Shown: positions 44,147-53,483 of the stretch, one piece after another
How the letters are laid out: the number at the start of each line of letters is the position of its first letter
How positions within the stretch are numbered: the stretch's first letter is position 1
Assembly (NCBI RefSeq): GCF_003385955.1
Contig: NZ_QRDW01000001.1
Span: 310,001 to 374,000 of the forward strand
Direction of reading: 5' to 3'
DNA length: 64,000 bases
Source: Aestuariispira insulae
GTDB taxonomy: Bacteria; Pseudomonadota; Alphaproteobacteria; UBA8366; Aestuariispiraceae
Translations under genes and position numbers: made by a program
The notes under the pieces: generated by a model
What the model was told of the DNA's origin: nothing
The model's database searches: none
The model's input: only the letters and a program-made list of their open reading frames with translations

Positions 44147-44857
44147 ATGGCTGAGAAAAAACTGGAAGGCCGGATTGCCCTAGTCACCGGGGCCAGCCGC
44201 GGAATTGGTTTTGCCGTGGCACGGCGCATGGCGGAAGAAGGTGCCCATGTGGTCGCCCTGGCCCGCACTGTTGGTGGCCTGGAAGAATTGGATGACATCA
44301 TCACGGAAAAGGGTGGCAAATGCACCCTGGTGCCGCTGGACCTGCGCGATGGTGACAAGATTGATGCGCTCGGCGCCTCACTCTATGAGCGGTTCGGCCG
44401 TCTCGATATTCTGGTCGGCAATGCCGGGATCCTGGGTGAATTATCACCCGTCGGCCATCTGCCGCCGAAGCTTTGGGAAGAGACGTTCAGCGTCAATACA
44501 CATGCCAATTTCCGTCTGATCCGCAGCCTGGATCCCCTGCTGCGCCAGAGTGATGCCGGTCGTGCGATATTTGTTTCCAGCGAGATTGCCCAGGAACAGC
44601 GCCCTTTCTGGTCACTGTATGCCGCCAGTAAAGCGGCACTGGAAGCACTTGTGCAAGGCTATGCGGCGGAAATCGGTAATATCACCAATATCCGGGCCAA
44701 TATTATCCATCCCGGGCCCGTGGCCACAGCCATGCGTGCAAAGGCCTATCCCGGAGAGGATCAGAAGAAGTTGAATCGGCCTTGGGATATCACCGACAGA
44801 TTCATCGAGATGGCTTCAAGCAATTTCAACGAAAACGGCACCATTGTCCGGTTATAA
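44147..44857 (+). CDS. Short-chain dehydrogenase
   Basis: The 236-residue SDR has the cofactor motif TGASRGIGFAVA, the NAG motif in GNAGILGEL, and the Tyr-Lys pair in LYAASKAAL. It starts four bases after purF. The substrate is unknown. This type of SDR next to purF is common in alphaproteobacteria. A bidirectional terminator begins at its stop. Confidence 0.92.
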   Translation: MAEKKLEGRIALVTGASRGIGFAVARRMAEEGAHVVALARTVGGLEELDDIITEKGGKCTLVPLDLRDGDKIDALGASLYERFGRLDILVGNAGILGELSPVGHLPPKLWEETFSVNTHANFRLIRSLDPLLRQSDAGRAIFVSSEIAQEQRPFWSLYAASKAALEALVQGYAAEIGNITNIRANIIHPGPVATAMRAKAYPGEDQKKLNRPWDITDRFIEMASSNFNENGTIVRL

Positions 44858-44883
44858 AAAAAGCCTCCGCAAGGAGGCTTTTT
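44856..44883. terminator. Bidirectional terminator
   Basis: An 11-bp stem (44858-44868 with 44873-44883, AAAAAGCCTCC and complement, loop GCAA) has A/T tracts on both sides. It serves the SDR gene on the plus strand and the lipoprotein gene on the minus strand. Confidence 0.92.
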
Positions 44884-44884
44884 A

Positions 44885-45298
44885 TTAACTTTGCCCTGTA
44901 CTGACGCGGCGCAACGTCCATTTGCCCTGACAGCGCTTATTCTGCCATGTACCGCTGCCATTGATTTGGGTGAATGTGCCTTCCATGACGCCTTCATTGC
45001 CATATTCACGCTGGATGAACTGACCGCGAACGAGATTGCCGTCATCATCAACGCGACCTGAATATCGAATGATGCTCTTTCCCTCTTCGACGCTGCCACT
45101 CATGCGTCCATTCACCACCTCTGCGGACATATTGATCCGGCGCAAACATCTCTTCTCGCCGATTGAAAGCGTGAAACGACCGACCCAGCGACCATCATAG
45201 GGACCAGGCTCTCCACCAAGATCAAGCGCCTGACAACCGCCAAGGAACAGGACCGCTCCAAGCAAGGCGCCCGCTTTGCCACACAATATACGTGTCAT
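44885..45298 (-). CDS. Small lipoprotein of unknown function
   Basis: The 137-residue product has a lipoprotein signal with lipobox LGGC near residue 22. The mature part is strand-rich (GRWVGRFTLSIG, GTFTQINGSGTWQ) with three Cys, and resembles small periplasmic beta-barrel-like domains. It ends the row der-lipoprotein on the minus strand and is not otherwise recognised. Confidence 0.82.
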   Translation of the reverse strand: MTRILCGKAGALLGAVLFLGGCQALDLGGEPGPYDGRWVGRFTLSIGEKRCLRRINMSAEVVNGRMSGSVEEGKSIIRYSGRVDDDGNLVRGQFIQREYGNEGVMEGTFTQINGSGTWQNKRCQGKWTLRRVSTGQS

Positions 45299-45319
45299 TC
45301 TAAACCCCTTGATCTTATT

Positions 45320-46747
45320 TTATGACTTTGGCGCAAACGGATTCTTGCGCTTACGCATCATCACGCGCAAAGGAATGCCGGGCATATCAAAATCCTCGCG
45401 CAATCGGTTGACCATATAGCGCGTGTATGAATCCGGCAGATCCTCGGGCACAGAGGCAAAAACAGCGAAGGTCGGTGGCCGGGTCTTTGCCTGAGTCATA
45501 TACCGCAGTTTGATGCGCCGACCATGGGCCAACGGCGGCGGGTGAGCTTCCGTCAATTCCGCCAGCCATTCATTCAGACGCGATGTCGGTATCCGGCGGT
45601 TCCAGGTTCCATACACGGTCAACACCGCTTCCAGCATGCGGCTCAGGTTACGCCCCTTGAGCGCGGAAATGGTCACCACAGGAATGCCCTTCACTTGCGG
45701 CAGGGATGTCTGAATCCGATCGCTCAGCTTTTGCAGCGCCTCGCCCTTATCATTGATGATGTCCCACTTGTTGGCGACAATCACCAGGGCACGGCCTTCG
45801 TCGATCACCTGTCGTGCGATGGTCAGGTCCTGCTTTTCCAGCATATCATTCGCATCAAGCACCAGAGCCACGACCTGTGCAAACCGGATCGCCCGCCGGG
45901 TATCCGCAGAGGAAAGCTTCTCGACTTTGTCCGTAATTCGGCCACGCCGGCGCAGTCCGGCCGTATCCACCAGTTTGATCTGACGGCCGCGCCATTCCCA
46001 CTCGAGTGCGATGGAATCACGTGTCAGGCCGGCTTCCGGCCCGGTCAGCAAACGGTCTTCACCGACAAGCCGGTTCACCAGGGTTGATTTTCCTACATTC
46101 GGACGTCCGACAATGGCAAGCTGGATCGGCTTTTCGGGATCATCATCTTCCAGGACAGCCTCTTCGCCTTCTTCCAGCTCAATCTCGTCACCGGTTTGCT
46201 TGTCATCAGATTTCCGGTCTTCAAAGGCGGCGGCCTGTTGGTCCGCCTCCGCCTTTTCCTCGTAAGGCAACAATGCTTGATACAGGTCCAGCATGCCTTC
46301 ACCATGCTCTGCAGAAAGCGGGATCGGGTCGCCCAGACCGAGAGAATAAGCCTCCATCAGGCCCGGTTGACCGGCAGCCCCTTCGCATTTATTCGCGACC
46401 AGGATGACGGGTGTCGAATGTTTGCGCAGGAATTTCGCAAAATGTGCATCAAGTGGCATAACCCCGGCCCTGGCATCAATCAGCAAGACCGCAACATCCG
46501 CTTCCTCCAGCGCCATTTCCGTCTGACGGCGCATGCGACCTTCCATGCTTTCATCAAACGCCTCTTCCAGACCGGCAGTATCGATCACACGGAACCGGAG
46601 ATCGGAAAGCCTGGCGTCGCCCTCCCGCCGGTCACGAGTCACCCCAGGCTGGTCATCGACGATGGCCAGCCGTTTGCCGACAAGACGGTTGAAAAGGGTT
46701 GATTTCCCAACATTGGGCCGACCAATGACGGCGAGTGTGAATCCCAT
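45320..46747 (-). CDS. der: GTPase Der
   Basis: Der (475 residues) is a ribosome-assembly GTPase with two G domains. Each has its own P-loop ([14 protein letters not shown] and [14 protein letters not shown]), separated by an acidic linker. NKCE and NKWD motifs give guanine specificity. A C-terminal KH-like domain with [10 protein letters not shown] follows. It lies 12 bases downstream of bamB. Confidence 0.97.
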   Translation of the reverse strand: MGFTLAVIGRPNVGKSTLFNRLVGKRLAIVDDQPGVTRDRREGDARLSDLRFRVIDTAGLEEAFDESMEGRMRRQTEMALEEADVAVLLIDARAGVMPLDAHFAKFLRKHSTPVILVANKCEGAAGQPGLMEAYSLGLGDPIPLSAEHGEGMLDLYQALLPYEEKAEADQQAAAFEDRKSDDKQTGDEIELEEGEEAVLEDDDPEKPIQLAIVGRPNVGKSTLVNRLVGEDRLLTGPEAGLTRDSIALEWEWRGRQIKLVDTAGLRRRGRITDKVEKLSSADTRRAIRFAQVVALVLDANDMLEKQDLTIARQVIDEGRALVIVANKWDIINDKGEALQKLSDRIQTSLPQVKGIPVVTISALKGRNLSRMLEAVLTVYGTWNRRIPTSRLNEWLAELTEAHPPPLAHGRRIKLRYMTQAKTRPPTFAVFASVPEDLPDSYTRYMVNRLREDFDMPGIPLRVMMRKRKNPFAPKS

Positions 46748-46759
46748 AATAAGTACAGT

Positions 46760-48094
46760 CTATTTGAAGGCGATCAATCGACCGCCATCGGTTTGAATAA
46801 AGATTTTGCCATCAGCAACGACAGGCGGCACACGGATCGCGTCCCCGACATCCTCCCGGCCCAGCGCAGAGCCATCATAGGGCGAGAATGTCCATAATTC
46901 ACCAATGGAATTGCCCAGCAGCAGTCGGTCCCCCACCAAAACCGGCCCGACCCAGTTAATGGGATCCTCACGGTCCTCAGGGTCTTCCCAGATCGGCAGG
47001 CTCGACAGCCAACGTACGCGTCCGCCACGGCGGGTTAATGCCGCCAAATGCCCATCGGATGCAAGCACAAATACGAAATTACCGGCCACCCATGGGGTGT
47101 TAATGCCGCCAATCCTGCGATCCCACACACGGGCACCGCTTTTCTGGTCAAATGCCGCCATGCGCCCGGCATGGGAGATGGCAAAGACGACCCCACGATC
47201 AACCACCGGTCCGCCACGGATATCAGCCAGGCTGGAAAGGGTATCCACACGGCGCAGGCTCGCCAGAGACCCGCTCCAGGCCACGCGTCCATTGGTCAGT
47301 CGCAGAGCAAACAGTTCTCCGGAGGAATAGGGAATATAGGCCATGGAATTGTGGATCGCGGGGCTGCTGCCACCAATCAGACCGGCAGATTCCGCAAAGC
47401 CCGTATGGGTCCACAATTTCTCGCCAGTGCTGGCGCTGTAGGCCGTGCTCTGGTTGTCCACGGCTGTGACAAGGACAATATCCTTACTGACCGCCGGTGC
47501 CGAGCGGATCGGTCCGCTGGCAATCTTGCGCCAGATTTCTTGGCCATTTTCCGTGGACATCGCAATCACACGGGCATATCCGGTACTCAGGAACAAACGA
47601 TCTCCGTCAACGGCAAGCCCACCGCCAAAGGCATCATCATCCTCATCGGGTATTTCGATTTCCCGGCTCCAGAGCAAGCGGCCGGTTTCCACATCATGCG
47701 CCCTGACTTCATAGTCAATATCGACGGTAAAAATACGTCCATTGGAAATAACAGGCGCATTCAGCAACCGGTTTTCATCATCACCGCCATCACCGATGCT
47801 GACGGACCAAGCTTCCGTCAGCGCATCACCGGCCTGGAGATGGTGCATCGCATGATCGGAATATCCGCCATATTGTGGCCAGTCCTTATTCACATAAGGC
47901 TTGGGCAGCCTGACCTCCAAGTCTGCAAGCCTCGGATCCGGCTCGAGATCACTCTCAAGCAGAATGATGGAAACACGATCCCCCGGCAACGGCGGAGCTT
48001 CATCTTCACCAAACCAGCTGCACCCAGCCAGAATTCCGCCGGCGAGGCTTAACGTCAGGGCATTTCTGGACAGGGTCCGGATCGACATTCGCAT
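46760..48094 (-). CDS. bamB: Outer membrane assembly factor BamB
   Basis: This 444-residue lipoprotein has lipobox LAGC near residue 25 and PQQ-like beta-propeller repeats (for example GLAVDGDRLFLSTGYARVIA). It forms part of the BAM complex that inserts outer-membrane proteins. The gene order yfgM-like, bamB, der matches enteric yfgM-bamB-der and supports the assignment. Confidence 0.93.
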   Translation of the reverse strand: MRMSIRTLSRNALTLSLAGGILAGCSWFGEDEAPPLPGDRVSIILLESDLEPDPRLADLEVRLPKPYVNKDWPQYGGYSDHAMHHLQAGDALTEAWSVSIGDGGDDENRLLNAPVISNGRIFTVDIDYEVRAHDVETGRLLWSREIEIPDEDDDAFGGGLAVDGDRLFLSTGYARVIAMSTENGQEIWRKIASGPIRSAPAVSKDIVLVTAVDNQSTAYSASTGEKLWTHTGFAESAGLIGGSSPAIHNSMAYIPYSSGELFALRLTNGRVAWSGSLASLRRVDTLSSLADIRGGPVVDRGVVFAISHAGRMAAFDQKSGARVWDRRIGGINTPWVAGNFVFVLASDGHLAALTRRGGRVRWLSSLPIWEDPEDREDPINWVGPVLVGDRLLLGNSIGELWTFSPYDGSALGREDVGDAIRVPPVVADGKIFIQTDGGRLIAFK

Positions 48095-48097
48095 AAA

Positions 48098-48742
48098 TTA
48101 CCCCTCCAATGCCCGAAGCAACTCGGTGGCACGCGCCCGGACACCTTCAGGTGCTTCCGCAGCATCCACAATCGTCTTGATATGACCAATCGCCTGATCT
48201 TTGTCACCTGCCCGCAGAGCCAGCCCTGCCGCAAGTTCAAGCGCCGTATAACGCCAAGTCGCTCCGGCTTCCAACTGCGGCGCCAGCTTTTCCATTAACA
48301 CGGCCGTGTCACTGGTTTCGTCAGCATGCATCACCGCAAGCACGGTACCAAGCCCACGATAAATCGGATCGATTTTGTCGTCAGAGGCAATCCGCTCGTA
48401 AATTGCAACAGCCTTGGCCGTCTGGTTTTCGTCCAGCAAAAGCGACGCCTGGCGCAACTCCGCCAGCAGCCGGTAACCGGCATCCGATTCGCTTGAAACC
48501 TGTTCCAATGCCGCCAGAGCCGTATCAACCTCGCCACTGCGGGCTGTTACCAACGCCTGATCCAGTTGGTTTGCCTGTTCGACCATTCTGGTTTTGTTAT
48601 GATAGTCCCAATATTTGTAACCGGCGGTAACAGCGATGATCAGCGCAATCGCAACATAGACATAATTGCCGTATTTTTTCCACGCATCCCCCATCCGGTC
48701 GCGCTTAAGATCTTCTTCAATTTCGTCAAAAATGTCGGCCAC
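48098..48742 (-). CDS. YfgM-like TPR membrane protein
   Basis: Started at the GTG at 48742 (VADIFDEIEEDLKRDRMGD, AAGGAAA upstream), the protein is 214 residues. One membrane helix (about 26-46) precedes a periplasmic TPR-like region with repeated Ala/Leu helices (ALAALEQVSSESDAGYRLLA). YfgM relatives act as periplasmic chaperone partners of the Sec translocon. It is three bases upstream of bamB. Confidence 0.9.
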   Translation of the reverse strand: MADIFDEIEEDLKRDRMGDAWKKYGNYVYVAIALIIAVTAGYKYWDYHNKTRMVEQANQLDQALVTARSGEVDTALAALEQVSSESDAGYRLLAELRQASLLLDENQTAKAVAIYERIASDDKIDPIYRGLGTVLAVMHADETSDTAVLMEKLAPQLEAGATWRYTALELAAGLALRAGDKDQAIGHIKTIVDAAEAPEGVRARATELLRALEG

Positions 48743-48827
48743 GGTCGGTTTCCTTGAATTTACTGCGAAAGCTCGCCATCCACTAAAAAAAGATGAATGC
48801 GTTACAAAGCCTGACTGAACGGTTCCG

Positions 48828-49382
48828 TCAAGTGTTCTCACGCCATTTAATGCTGCATCCCATGCTCGCAACCTGTTGCTTTGGCCCCTGGCCGGTCATG
48901 GCAATTTGCCTCATGGCCTCGAGCAGTTCCGGGCGCACCCCATCCATGGCCTGGGTACGCGATTCATCAAGGCGCCCCCGATACTGCAACTCAAGCGCTT
49001 GATTAAAGCCGAAAAAATCGGGTGTACAAACAGCACCATATGCTCTGGCCACGGCCTGGCTCTCATCCACCAGATAGGGAAAATGGATCTTATGGGCCTT
49101 TACAAATTCAATCATCTTTTCAGGAGCATCTTCCGGATAGCGCGTCCAGTCATTGGCATTTATTGCCACTGTGGCAATCCCGGCTTCTTCCAGAAGGTAT
49201 GCCGTTTCAGCCAATCGGTCGATGATGCCCCGCACATAAGGACAATGATTGCACATGAAAATGATCAAAGTTCCCGCCCTACCCCGATAATCATCCAGCC
49301 GGTGCAATTGCCCTAAAGCATCCGGGAGTTCAAATGACGGCGCCTGCCATCCAAAATCACAAATCGGTGTATTTTCCGCCAT
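48828..49382 (-). CDS. Thioredoxin-fold peroxiredoxin-like protein
   Basis: The 184-residue protein (start 49382, AGGGGAAG upstream) has a thioredoxin fold with a CxxC active site in FMCNHCPYVRG, followed by IATVAINANDW and PDFFGFN. It belongs to the AhpC/TSA-like group of redoxins of unknown substrate. The C-terminal region is longer than the core fold by about 40 residues. Confidence 0.9.
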   Translation of the reverse strand: MAENTPICDFGWQAPSFELPDALGQLHRLDDYRGRAGTLIIFMCNHCPYVRGIIDRLAETAYLLEEAGIATVAINANDWTRYPEDAPEKMIEFVKAHKIHFPYLVDESQAVARAYGAVCTPDFFGFNQALELQYRGRLDESRTQAMDGVRPELLEAMRQIAMTGQGPKQQVASMGCSIKWRENT

Positions 49383-49576
49383 CCATCTTCCCCTGTTAGC
49401 TCTTTTCCCAAAATGTAGGGATTTCACGATTTGCCCGCAATATCATTTGGGCATCTTCATATTTTCTATGTCCATGACGCTTTTGGCCCGCTGCTTGCAT
49501 GCTCACCTGTGATAACTTTGACGCCGATGACCGGTTCAACAGTCCGGCATTCGGCAAGACCATAAAGAGAAAGCGT

Positions 49577-49933
49577 ATGAAGAATTCTAAGCGCCAGCTC
49601 CCTGTTTCCTACAGCACGGTAAAAATTGCCGCCATAACATTGGTTGCGGTTTCGATCAGCGCTTGCGGCGTTGATCAGCCCTTCGGCCTCGCGGCCACGG
49701 CCACAACAGGCTTCATCATGGAAGACAAGCTCCCGACCGATTATGTGGCTGAAGCCATAACCGGCAAGGATTGCAGCTATATCCGTCGTCTTGATGACGG
49801 CGGCCCCCTCTGCCGGAGCCAGGACTATGGGCAGGTCATTGAACAGCCGATCTATTGCTACAAATCGCTGGGCAATGTAAGCTGCTACAGAAAGCCCAAT
49901 CCTTACGGGGATGGCGTCCTGCCGGTGCAATGA
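49577..49933 (+). CDS. Small conserved lipoprotein
   Basis: The product is 118 residues from the ATG at 49577 (AAGAGAAAG upstream). A lipoprotein signal ends in SISAC. The mature part has AITGKDCSYIRRLDDG and five or so Cys residues, two in KSLGNVSCYRKP, a pattern of small alphaproteobacterial lipoproteins of unknown function. An open frame to 49499 is longer but lacks a signal peptide in the right place. Confidence 0.82.
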   Translation: MKNSKRQLPVSYSTVKIAAITLVAVSISACGVDQPFGLAATATTGFIMEDKLPTDYVAEAITGKDCSYIRRLDDGGPLCRSQDYGQVIEQPIYCYKSLGNVSCYRKPNPYGDGVLPVQ

Positions 49934-49992
49934 GTCATAGCAGATAACATCGCCACCAGCACCGGCACTGCCTGGAGGAATGACCGCCGCCG

Positions 49993-50337
49993 ATGAATAA
50001 TCTGGTTGATCTGTCGAATTATCGCCAAAAAGGCTCGAAACACCGGGCCGTTTTCTTTTCCAAAGAGGAGCTGCGATCAATTCTGGATCTATATTCCAGA
50101 CATGTGGCGGATGGAGAGTGGAAAGATTATGCCATTGACCACCAGGGACCTGTCGCCGGGTTTTCCGTCTTCCGCCATAGTTTTGACCGTCCGCTTCTCA
50201 CCATCGGAAAACGCCGCAATGGCAAGCATGAAGAGTTTTTCTTAACCAGCAACGGCCGCACTATAAAGCGCAGCCGCCACCTGGGAGATCTCTTAAAATA
50301 TCTTTCGAAACCGATGAAGCTGATCAAGCTGCCCTGA
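49993..50337 (+). CDS. DUF2794 family protein
   Basis: The 114-residue soluble protein matches DUF2794, an alphaproteobacteria-specific family of unknown function. Family-like segments are LDLYSRHVADGEWKDYAID, FSVFRHSFDRPLL and IGKRRNGKHEEFFL. It follows the lipoprotein by 59 bases and is convergent with gap. Confidence 0.88.
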   Translation: MNNLVDLSNYRQKGSKHRAVFFSKEELRSILDLYSRHVADGEWKDYAIDHQGPVAGFSVFRHSFDRPLLTIGKRRNGKHEEFFLTSNGRTIKRSRHLGDLLKYLSKPMKLIKLP

Positions 50338-50384
50338 CCTTCGGGAACGGGCCTGCATCAAGGCAGCTCAATCCACTCGGTTTT

Positions 50385-51422
50385 TTACGCGCCAACCAGC
50401 TCTTTTTCGCTGCTTAGCACTTTGCCAATCGCATTGGCGGTATCCAGCATGCGGTTGGAGAAACCCCATTCATTGTCATACCAGCTCATCACGCGTACCA
50501 GCTTGCCGCCGACAACCTGCGTTTCCGTCAGATCAAAGACGGAGCTTGCCGGGTTGTGATTATAATCGATGGAGACAAGTGGTGCCTGATTCACCGCCAG
50601 AACACCTTTCAAAGCGGGGCTATTGGCCGCTGCTACAATCGCCGCATTCACGGTTTCTGCATCGGTTTCCGTCTTGGCGGTAAAGGTCAGGTCGATCACA
50701 GAGACATTCGGTGTCGGCACACGAAGCGCGGTGCCATCCAGTTTGCCCGCCAGCTCCGGCAGGACCAAACCAACCGCACGGGCAGCACCCGTCGAGGTCG
50801 GGATGATGGACTGGGCGGCCGCACGGGCACGACGCAGGTCTTTATGAACACTGTCGACCACATTCTGGTCACCGGTATAGGCGTGAACCGTGGTCATATA
50901 GCCGACTTCGATGCCAATCGCCTCGTTGAGGACCTTGGCAACCGGCGCCAGGCAGTTGGTGGTGCAGGAAGCATTGGAAATGACCATATCCTCGGCGGTC
51001 AACTCTTCATGGTTGATGCCGAAAACAACGGTTTTGTCTGCATCCTTGCAGGGGGCGGAAACAAGCACCCGTTTGGCACCGGATGCGATATGGGCGGAGG
51101 CGGAATCACGATCAACAAACCGACCGGTACATTCCAGCACCACATCGATATCCAACTCTTTCCACGGCAGCTTTGTCACGTCGGGTTCACTCAGCGCCTT
51201 GATCCGCCCCGAACCGGCATCCATCCAATCCTCGCCAGAGGTAACCTCATGCGGAAACCGGCCATGCACGCTGTCGAAGGAGAACAGATGCGCGTTGGTC
51301 GCAACCGGCGCGAGGTCATTGATCGCGACCACTTCAATATCCTTGCGACCGCTTTCCAAAGCAGCCCGCAATACCAACCGGCCAATGCGGCCAAAACCGT
51401 TGATAGCAACCCGAGTAGTCAT
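50385..51422 (-). CDS. gap: Glyceraldehyde-3-phosphate dehydrogenase
   Basis: GAPDH (345 residues) oxidises glyceraldehyde-3-phosphate in glycolysis and acts in reverse in gluconeogenesis. The nucleotide-binding [12 protein letters not shown] and the catalytic Cys in [15 protein letters not shown] are intact, as is [23 protein letters not shown] lies upstream. It is transcribed towards the DUF2794 gene. Confidence 0.98.
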   Translation of the reverse strand: MTTRVAINGFGRIGRLVLRAALESGRKDIEVVAINDLAPVATNAHLFSFDSVHGRFPHEVTSGEDWMDAGSGRIKALSEPDVTKLPWKELDIDVVLECTGRFVDRDSASAHIASGAKRVLVSAPCKDADKTVVFGINHEELTAEDMVISNASCTTNCLAPVAKVLNEAIGIEVGYMTTVHAYTGDQNVVDSVHKDLRRARAAAQSIIPTSTGAARAVGLVLPELAGKLDGTALRVPTPNVSVIDLTFTAKTETDAETVNAAIVAAANSPALKGVLAVNQAPLVSIDYNHNPASSVFDLTETQVVGGKLVRVMSWYDNEWGFSNRMLDTANAIGKVLSSEKELVGA

Positions 51423-51596
51423 ATTTCCGCCTCCTTAAAGGACAAATCCTGTTTTATTATCTTCCAGGATTATAGGCGAGAAACCTTAATAATCTGACAC
51501 CTGACCGGGTGGCAGGCCGTCTCTTTGCAGGGGTAAAAAAACAGCCCTTTCGGGTAGGTTTTATTCTGGAGGTGAGCCGTAAGGCCGGATGCAGAC

Positions 51597-52205
51597 CTAG
51601 CTGTCGCCACGCGACAGGGCCGTTGCCACCGCCTGCGCGCGGTTTTTGACCCCCAGTTTCAGGAATAAGTTTTTAAGATGAAACTTCACGGTGTTCTCGG
51701 TAATACCTATATCAACTGCGATCTGCTTGTTGGAGCGGCCGGTTTTCAACGCATCCAGCAGTTCGATTTCACGCCGCGTCAGGGTTTCCCACGGATCATC
51801 CGCCAGACGCCGCAGATCCGTGAAAGGAAAACTCATGCGCCCTTCCGCCACCGAACCAACAACATCCAGGAGGGCTTCATTGGAATCCCCCTTGTGGCAA
51901 AAGCCCGCCGCGCCATAGAGCATGGCCTCACGGACCACCCTTGTCCCCGGCACGCCGGTATAAATGACGATCCTGGGAGCATCTGGGCGCTCTGCAACCG
52001 CATCAAGAACGGCCCGCCCATCACAGCCGGGCATTTCCCAGCCAATCACACCAACATCGCATTTCACATTAGCGATCACATCCAGGAATTCCAGACCGTC
52101 TGCCGCCGTGCCAACAACGCGCAACCCCTCCTCAGCTTCCAGCAGGCTTTTCAAGCCGGCGAGCACAAGCGGGTTTTTATCGGTCACGACAATATCGGCA
52201 GTCAT
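51597..52205 (-). CDS. LuxR-type response regulator with degenerate receiver
   Basis: The 202-residue protein has an N-terminal receiver and a C-terminal LuxR/NarL helix-turn-helix (LTRREIELLDALKTGRSNKQ, then NTVKFHLKNLFLKLGV). In the receiver the phosphoacceptor Asp is replaced by Gly55 (VIGWEMPG), and the metal-binding acidic pair is reduced to Asp9-Lys10 (VVTDKNP). The Thr (YTG) and Lys (HKG) of the site remain. It is probably not phosphorylated in the usual way. It is between gap and gcrA, with no kinase gene adjacent on the same strand; two membrane histidine kinases lie further on. Confidence 0.9.
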   Translation of the reverse strand: MTADIVVTDKNPLVLAGLKSLLEAEEGLRVVGTAADGLEFLDVIANVKCDVGVIGWEMPGCDGRAVLDAVAERPDAPRIVIYTGVPGTRVVREAMLYGAAGFCHKGDSNEALLDVVGSVAEGRMSFPFTDLRRLADDPWETLTRREIELLDALKTGRSNKQIAVDIGITENTVKFHLKNLFLKLGVKNRAQAVATALSRGDS

Positions 52206-52811
52206 TCAAACAGTTCCGGATCTAAAATGAAGTTTTTATTGGGTTCTCACCTGTCCCCGAGAAGATAGACAGATCAAGGAGGATTCCGCAATTTCTTTCG
52301 CGCATCCCAACATCATACTCGGGCGTCTTGTGATCTTCCTCCCGTGGCGAAAACCACAAGTTGGATGAGCTATTCCGTCAAACGCTAAAACATTGCAAAA
52401 TCGAGACAAAAGACTGCAAATGAAGTTTTGATGAATTATCCACAACACCAACCTGTTGGAAATACTGTTGCGACTCGGCGGCATGATTGCCGTGAAACGT
52501 CGTCATGCGGGTATTTCACAGCCCTATTGCGGAAATTGCCAAAAACCCCGAGTCGCCCAGAATCCAACGGCTCAGCCTGGGGATAAAATATTTCTTCCGA
52601 AAGTCCTTGAGACTCGAAATCACGCCGTATATTGTGTTCTTCAGAGGGGCTCTATACCACATGTATGTAGTACACATATATGTAGATACAAGAGCCAGGG
52701 AGTGCGTCCAAACATGAATAAGGGCGATTTCCTTATACGCATCACCTCTGGTCAAGCGGTGCCGGCGACGGTACCACAGAAGATGAAACCAATAGGTTAT
52801 GAGGTCGTATC
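52206..52811. promoter_or_regulatory. gcrA upstream region with DnaA boxes and GANTC sites
   Basis: This 606-base gap has no convincing gene. It holds a consensus DnaA box TTATCCACA at 52436-52444 and TGGGGATAA (the reverse of TTATCCCCA) at 52578-52586. GANTC methylation sites lie at 52472, 52550, 52560 and 52611. A candidate promoter is TTGAGA (52608-52613) with TATATT at 52629-52634, with a short 15-base spacer, overlapping the last GANTC. The site pattern fits cell-cycle control of gcrA by DnaA and DNA methylation. Confidence 0.6.
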
Positions 52812-53153
52812 ATGGAGTGGACTGAAGAGCGCGTCGCAACCTTGAAGGCTCTGTGGCAAAATGGATATTCCGCGCGTCAGATCGCCGAACGTCTGGGGGG
52901 AGTAACCCGCAACGCCGTCATCGGCAAAGCGCACCGGATGGGGCTTTCATCCCGCCCGTCCCCGATTAAGAAAACACAAAAGCCGGCGGCTCCGGCTGTG
53001 AAAGAGCGAAGCTGCCAATGGCCAATCGGCCATCCCGGATCAGATGATTTCCATTTCTGCGGCGAAGCGGCAGAGGCTGGTCGGCCCTATTGTTCGACCC
53101 ATTGCGAAGTCGCCTACCGTCGGTCCAGTGGCAGCAGTGAAAACGCCGCCTGA
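52812..53153 (+). CDS. gcrA: Cell-cycle regulator GcrA
   Basis: The 113-residue protein is a GcrA homologue. The DNA-binding N-terminus MEWTEERVATLKALWQNGYS with IAERLGGVTRNAVIGKAHR is characteristic. The C-terminal Cys-rich patch (RSCQWPIGHPG, FCGEAAEAGRPYCSTHC) is also family-like. GcrA, in Caulobacter, recruits sigma-70 polymerase to promoters with methylated GANTC. The protein is shorter than that of Caulobacter because the linker between the two parts is reduced. A terminator follows. Confidence 0.95.
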   Translation: MEWTEERVATLKALWQNGYSARQIAERLGGVTRNAVIGKAHRMGLSSRPSPIKKTQKPAAPAVKERSCQWPIGHPGSDDFHFCGEAAEAGRPYCSTHCEVAYRRSSGSSENAA

Positions 53154-53184
53154 TATCATAGGCCGTTTTTGTTGTTGAAAAACC

Positions 53185-53220
53185 ATCAGGCAGCTCTGTG
53201 AGGAGCTGCCTGATTTTGTT
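53185..53220 (+). terminator. Rho-independent terminator of gcrA
   Basis: A 12-bp stem (53185-53196 with 53203-53214, ATCAGGCAGCTC and complement) is followed by TTTTGTT. Confidence 0.9.
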
Positions 53221-53483
53221 CATACCCTTTTCCTCCGCCCTCAAAAGTCGAAGAAGCCAATCCTTGCGATTGGCATTTTATTTACGTAACAACAATAATT
53301 TAGGTTGGTAATTTCCCTTAACCCTAGTTTAAACTCTTTCCCGATAACAGCTGAACGGTTACCGGTCCGACCATTCTGACCGGTTTTGGTATTGCAGGGC
53401 CGAAATTTGCGCGTGACTATTACAAATACCGCCCATTGGGAAACACCTTGTTTCCCAGCTCCCCCAAGGGAGACAATCGGCTG
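53221..53483 (+). promoter_or_regulatory. Upstream region of histidine kinase with CtrA box
   Basis: After the gcrA terminator there is no gene before 53484. TTAACCCTAGTTTAA at 53318-53332 is an exact TTAA-N7-TTAA CtrA site, about 150 bases before the kinase start. This suggests that the downstream kinase gene is in the CtrA regulon. Two adjacent AT-rich stretches may form the promoter. Confidence 0.6.

Noticed and set aside
52456-52845. A 129-codon frame just upstream of gcrA.
   Set aside because: It overlaps gcrA in another frame, has no ribosome site, and covers the DnaA and GANTC sites; more likely regulatory DNA.
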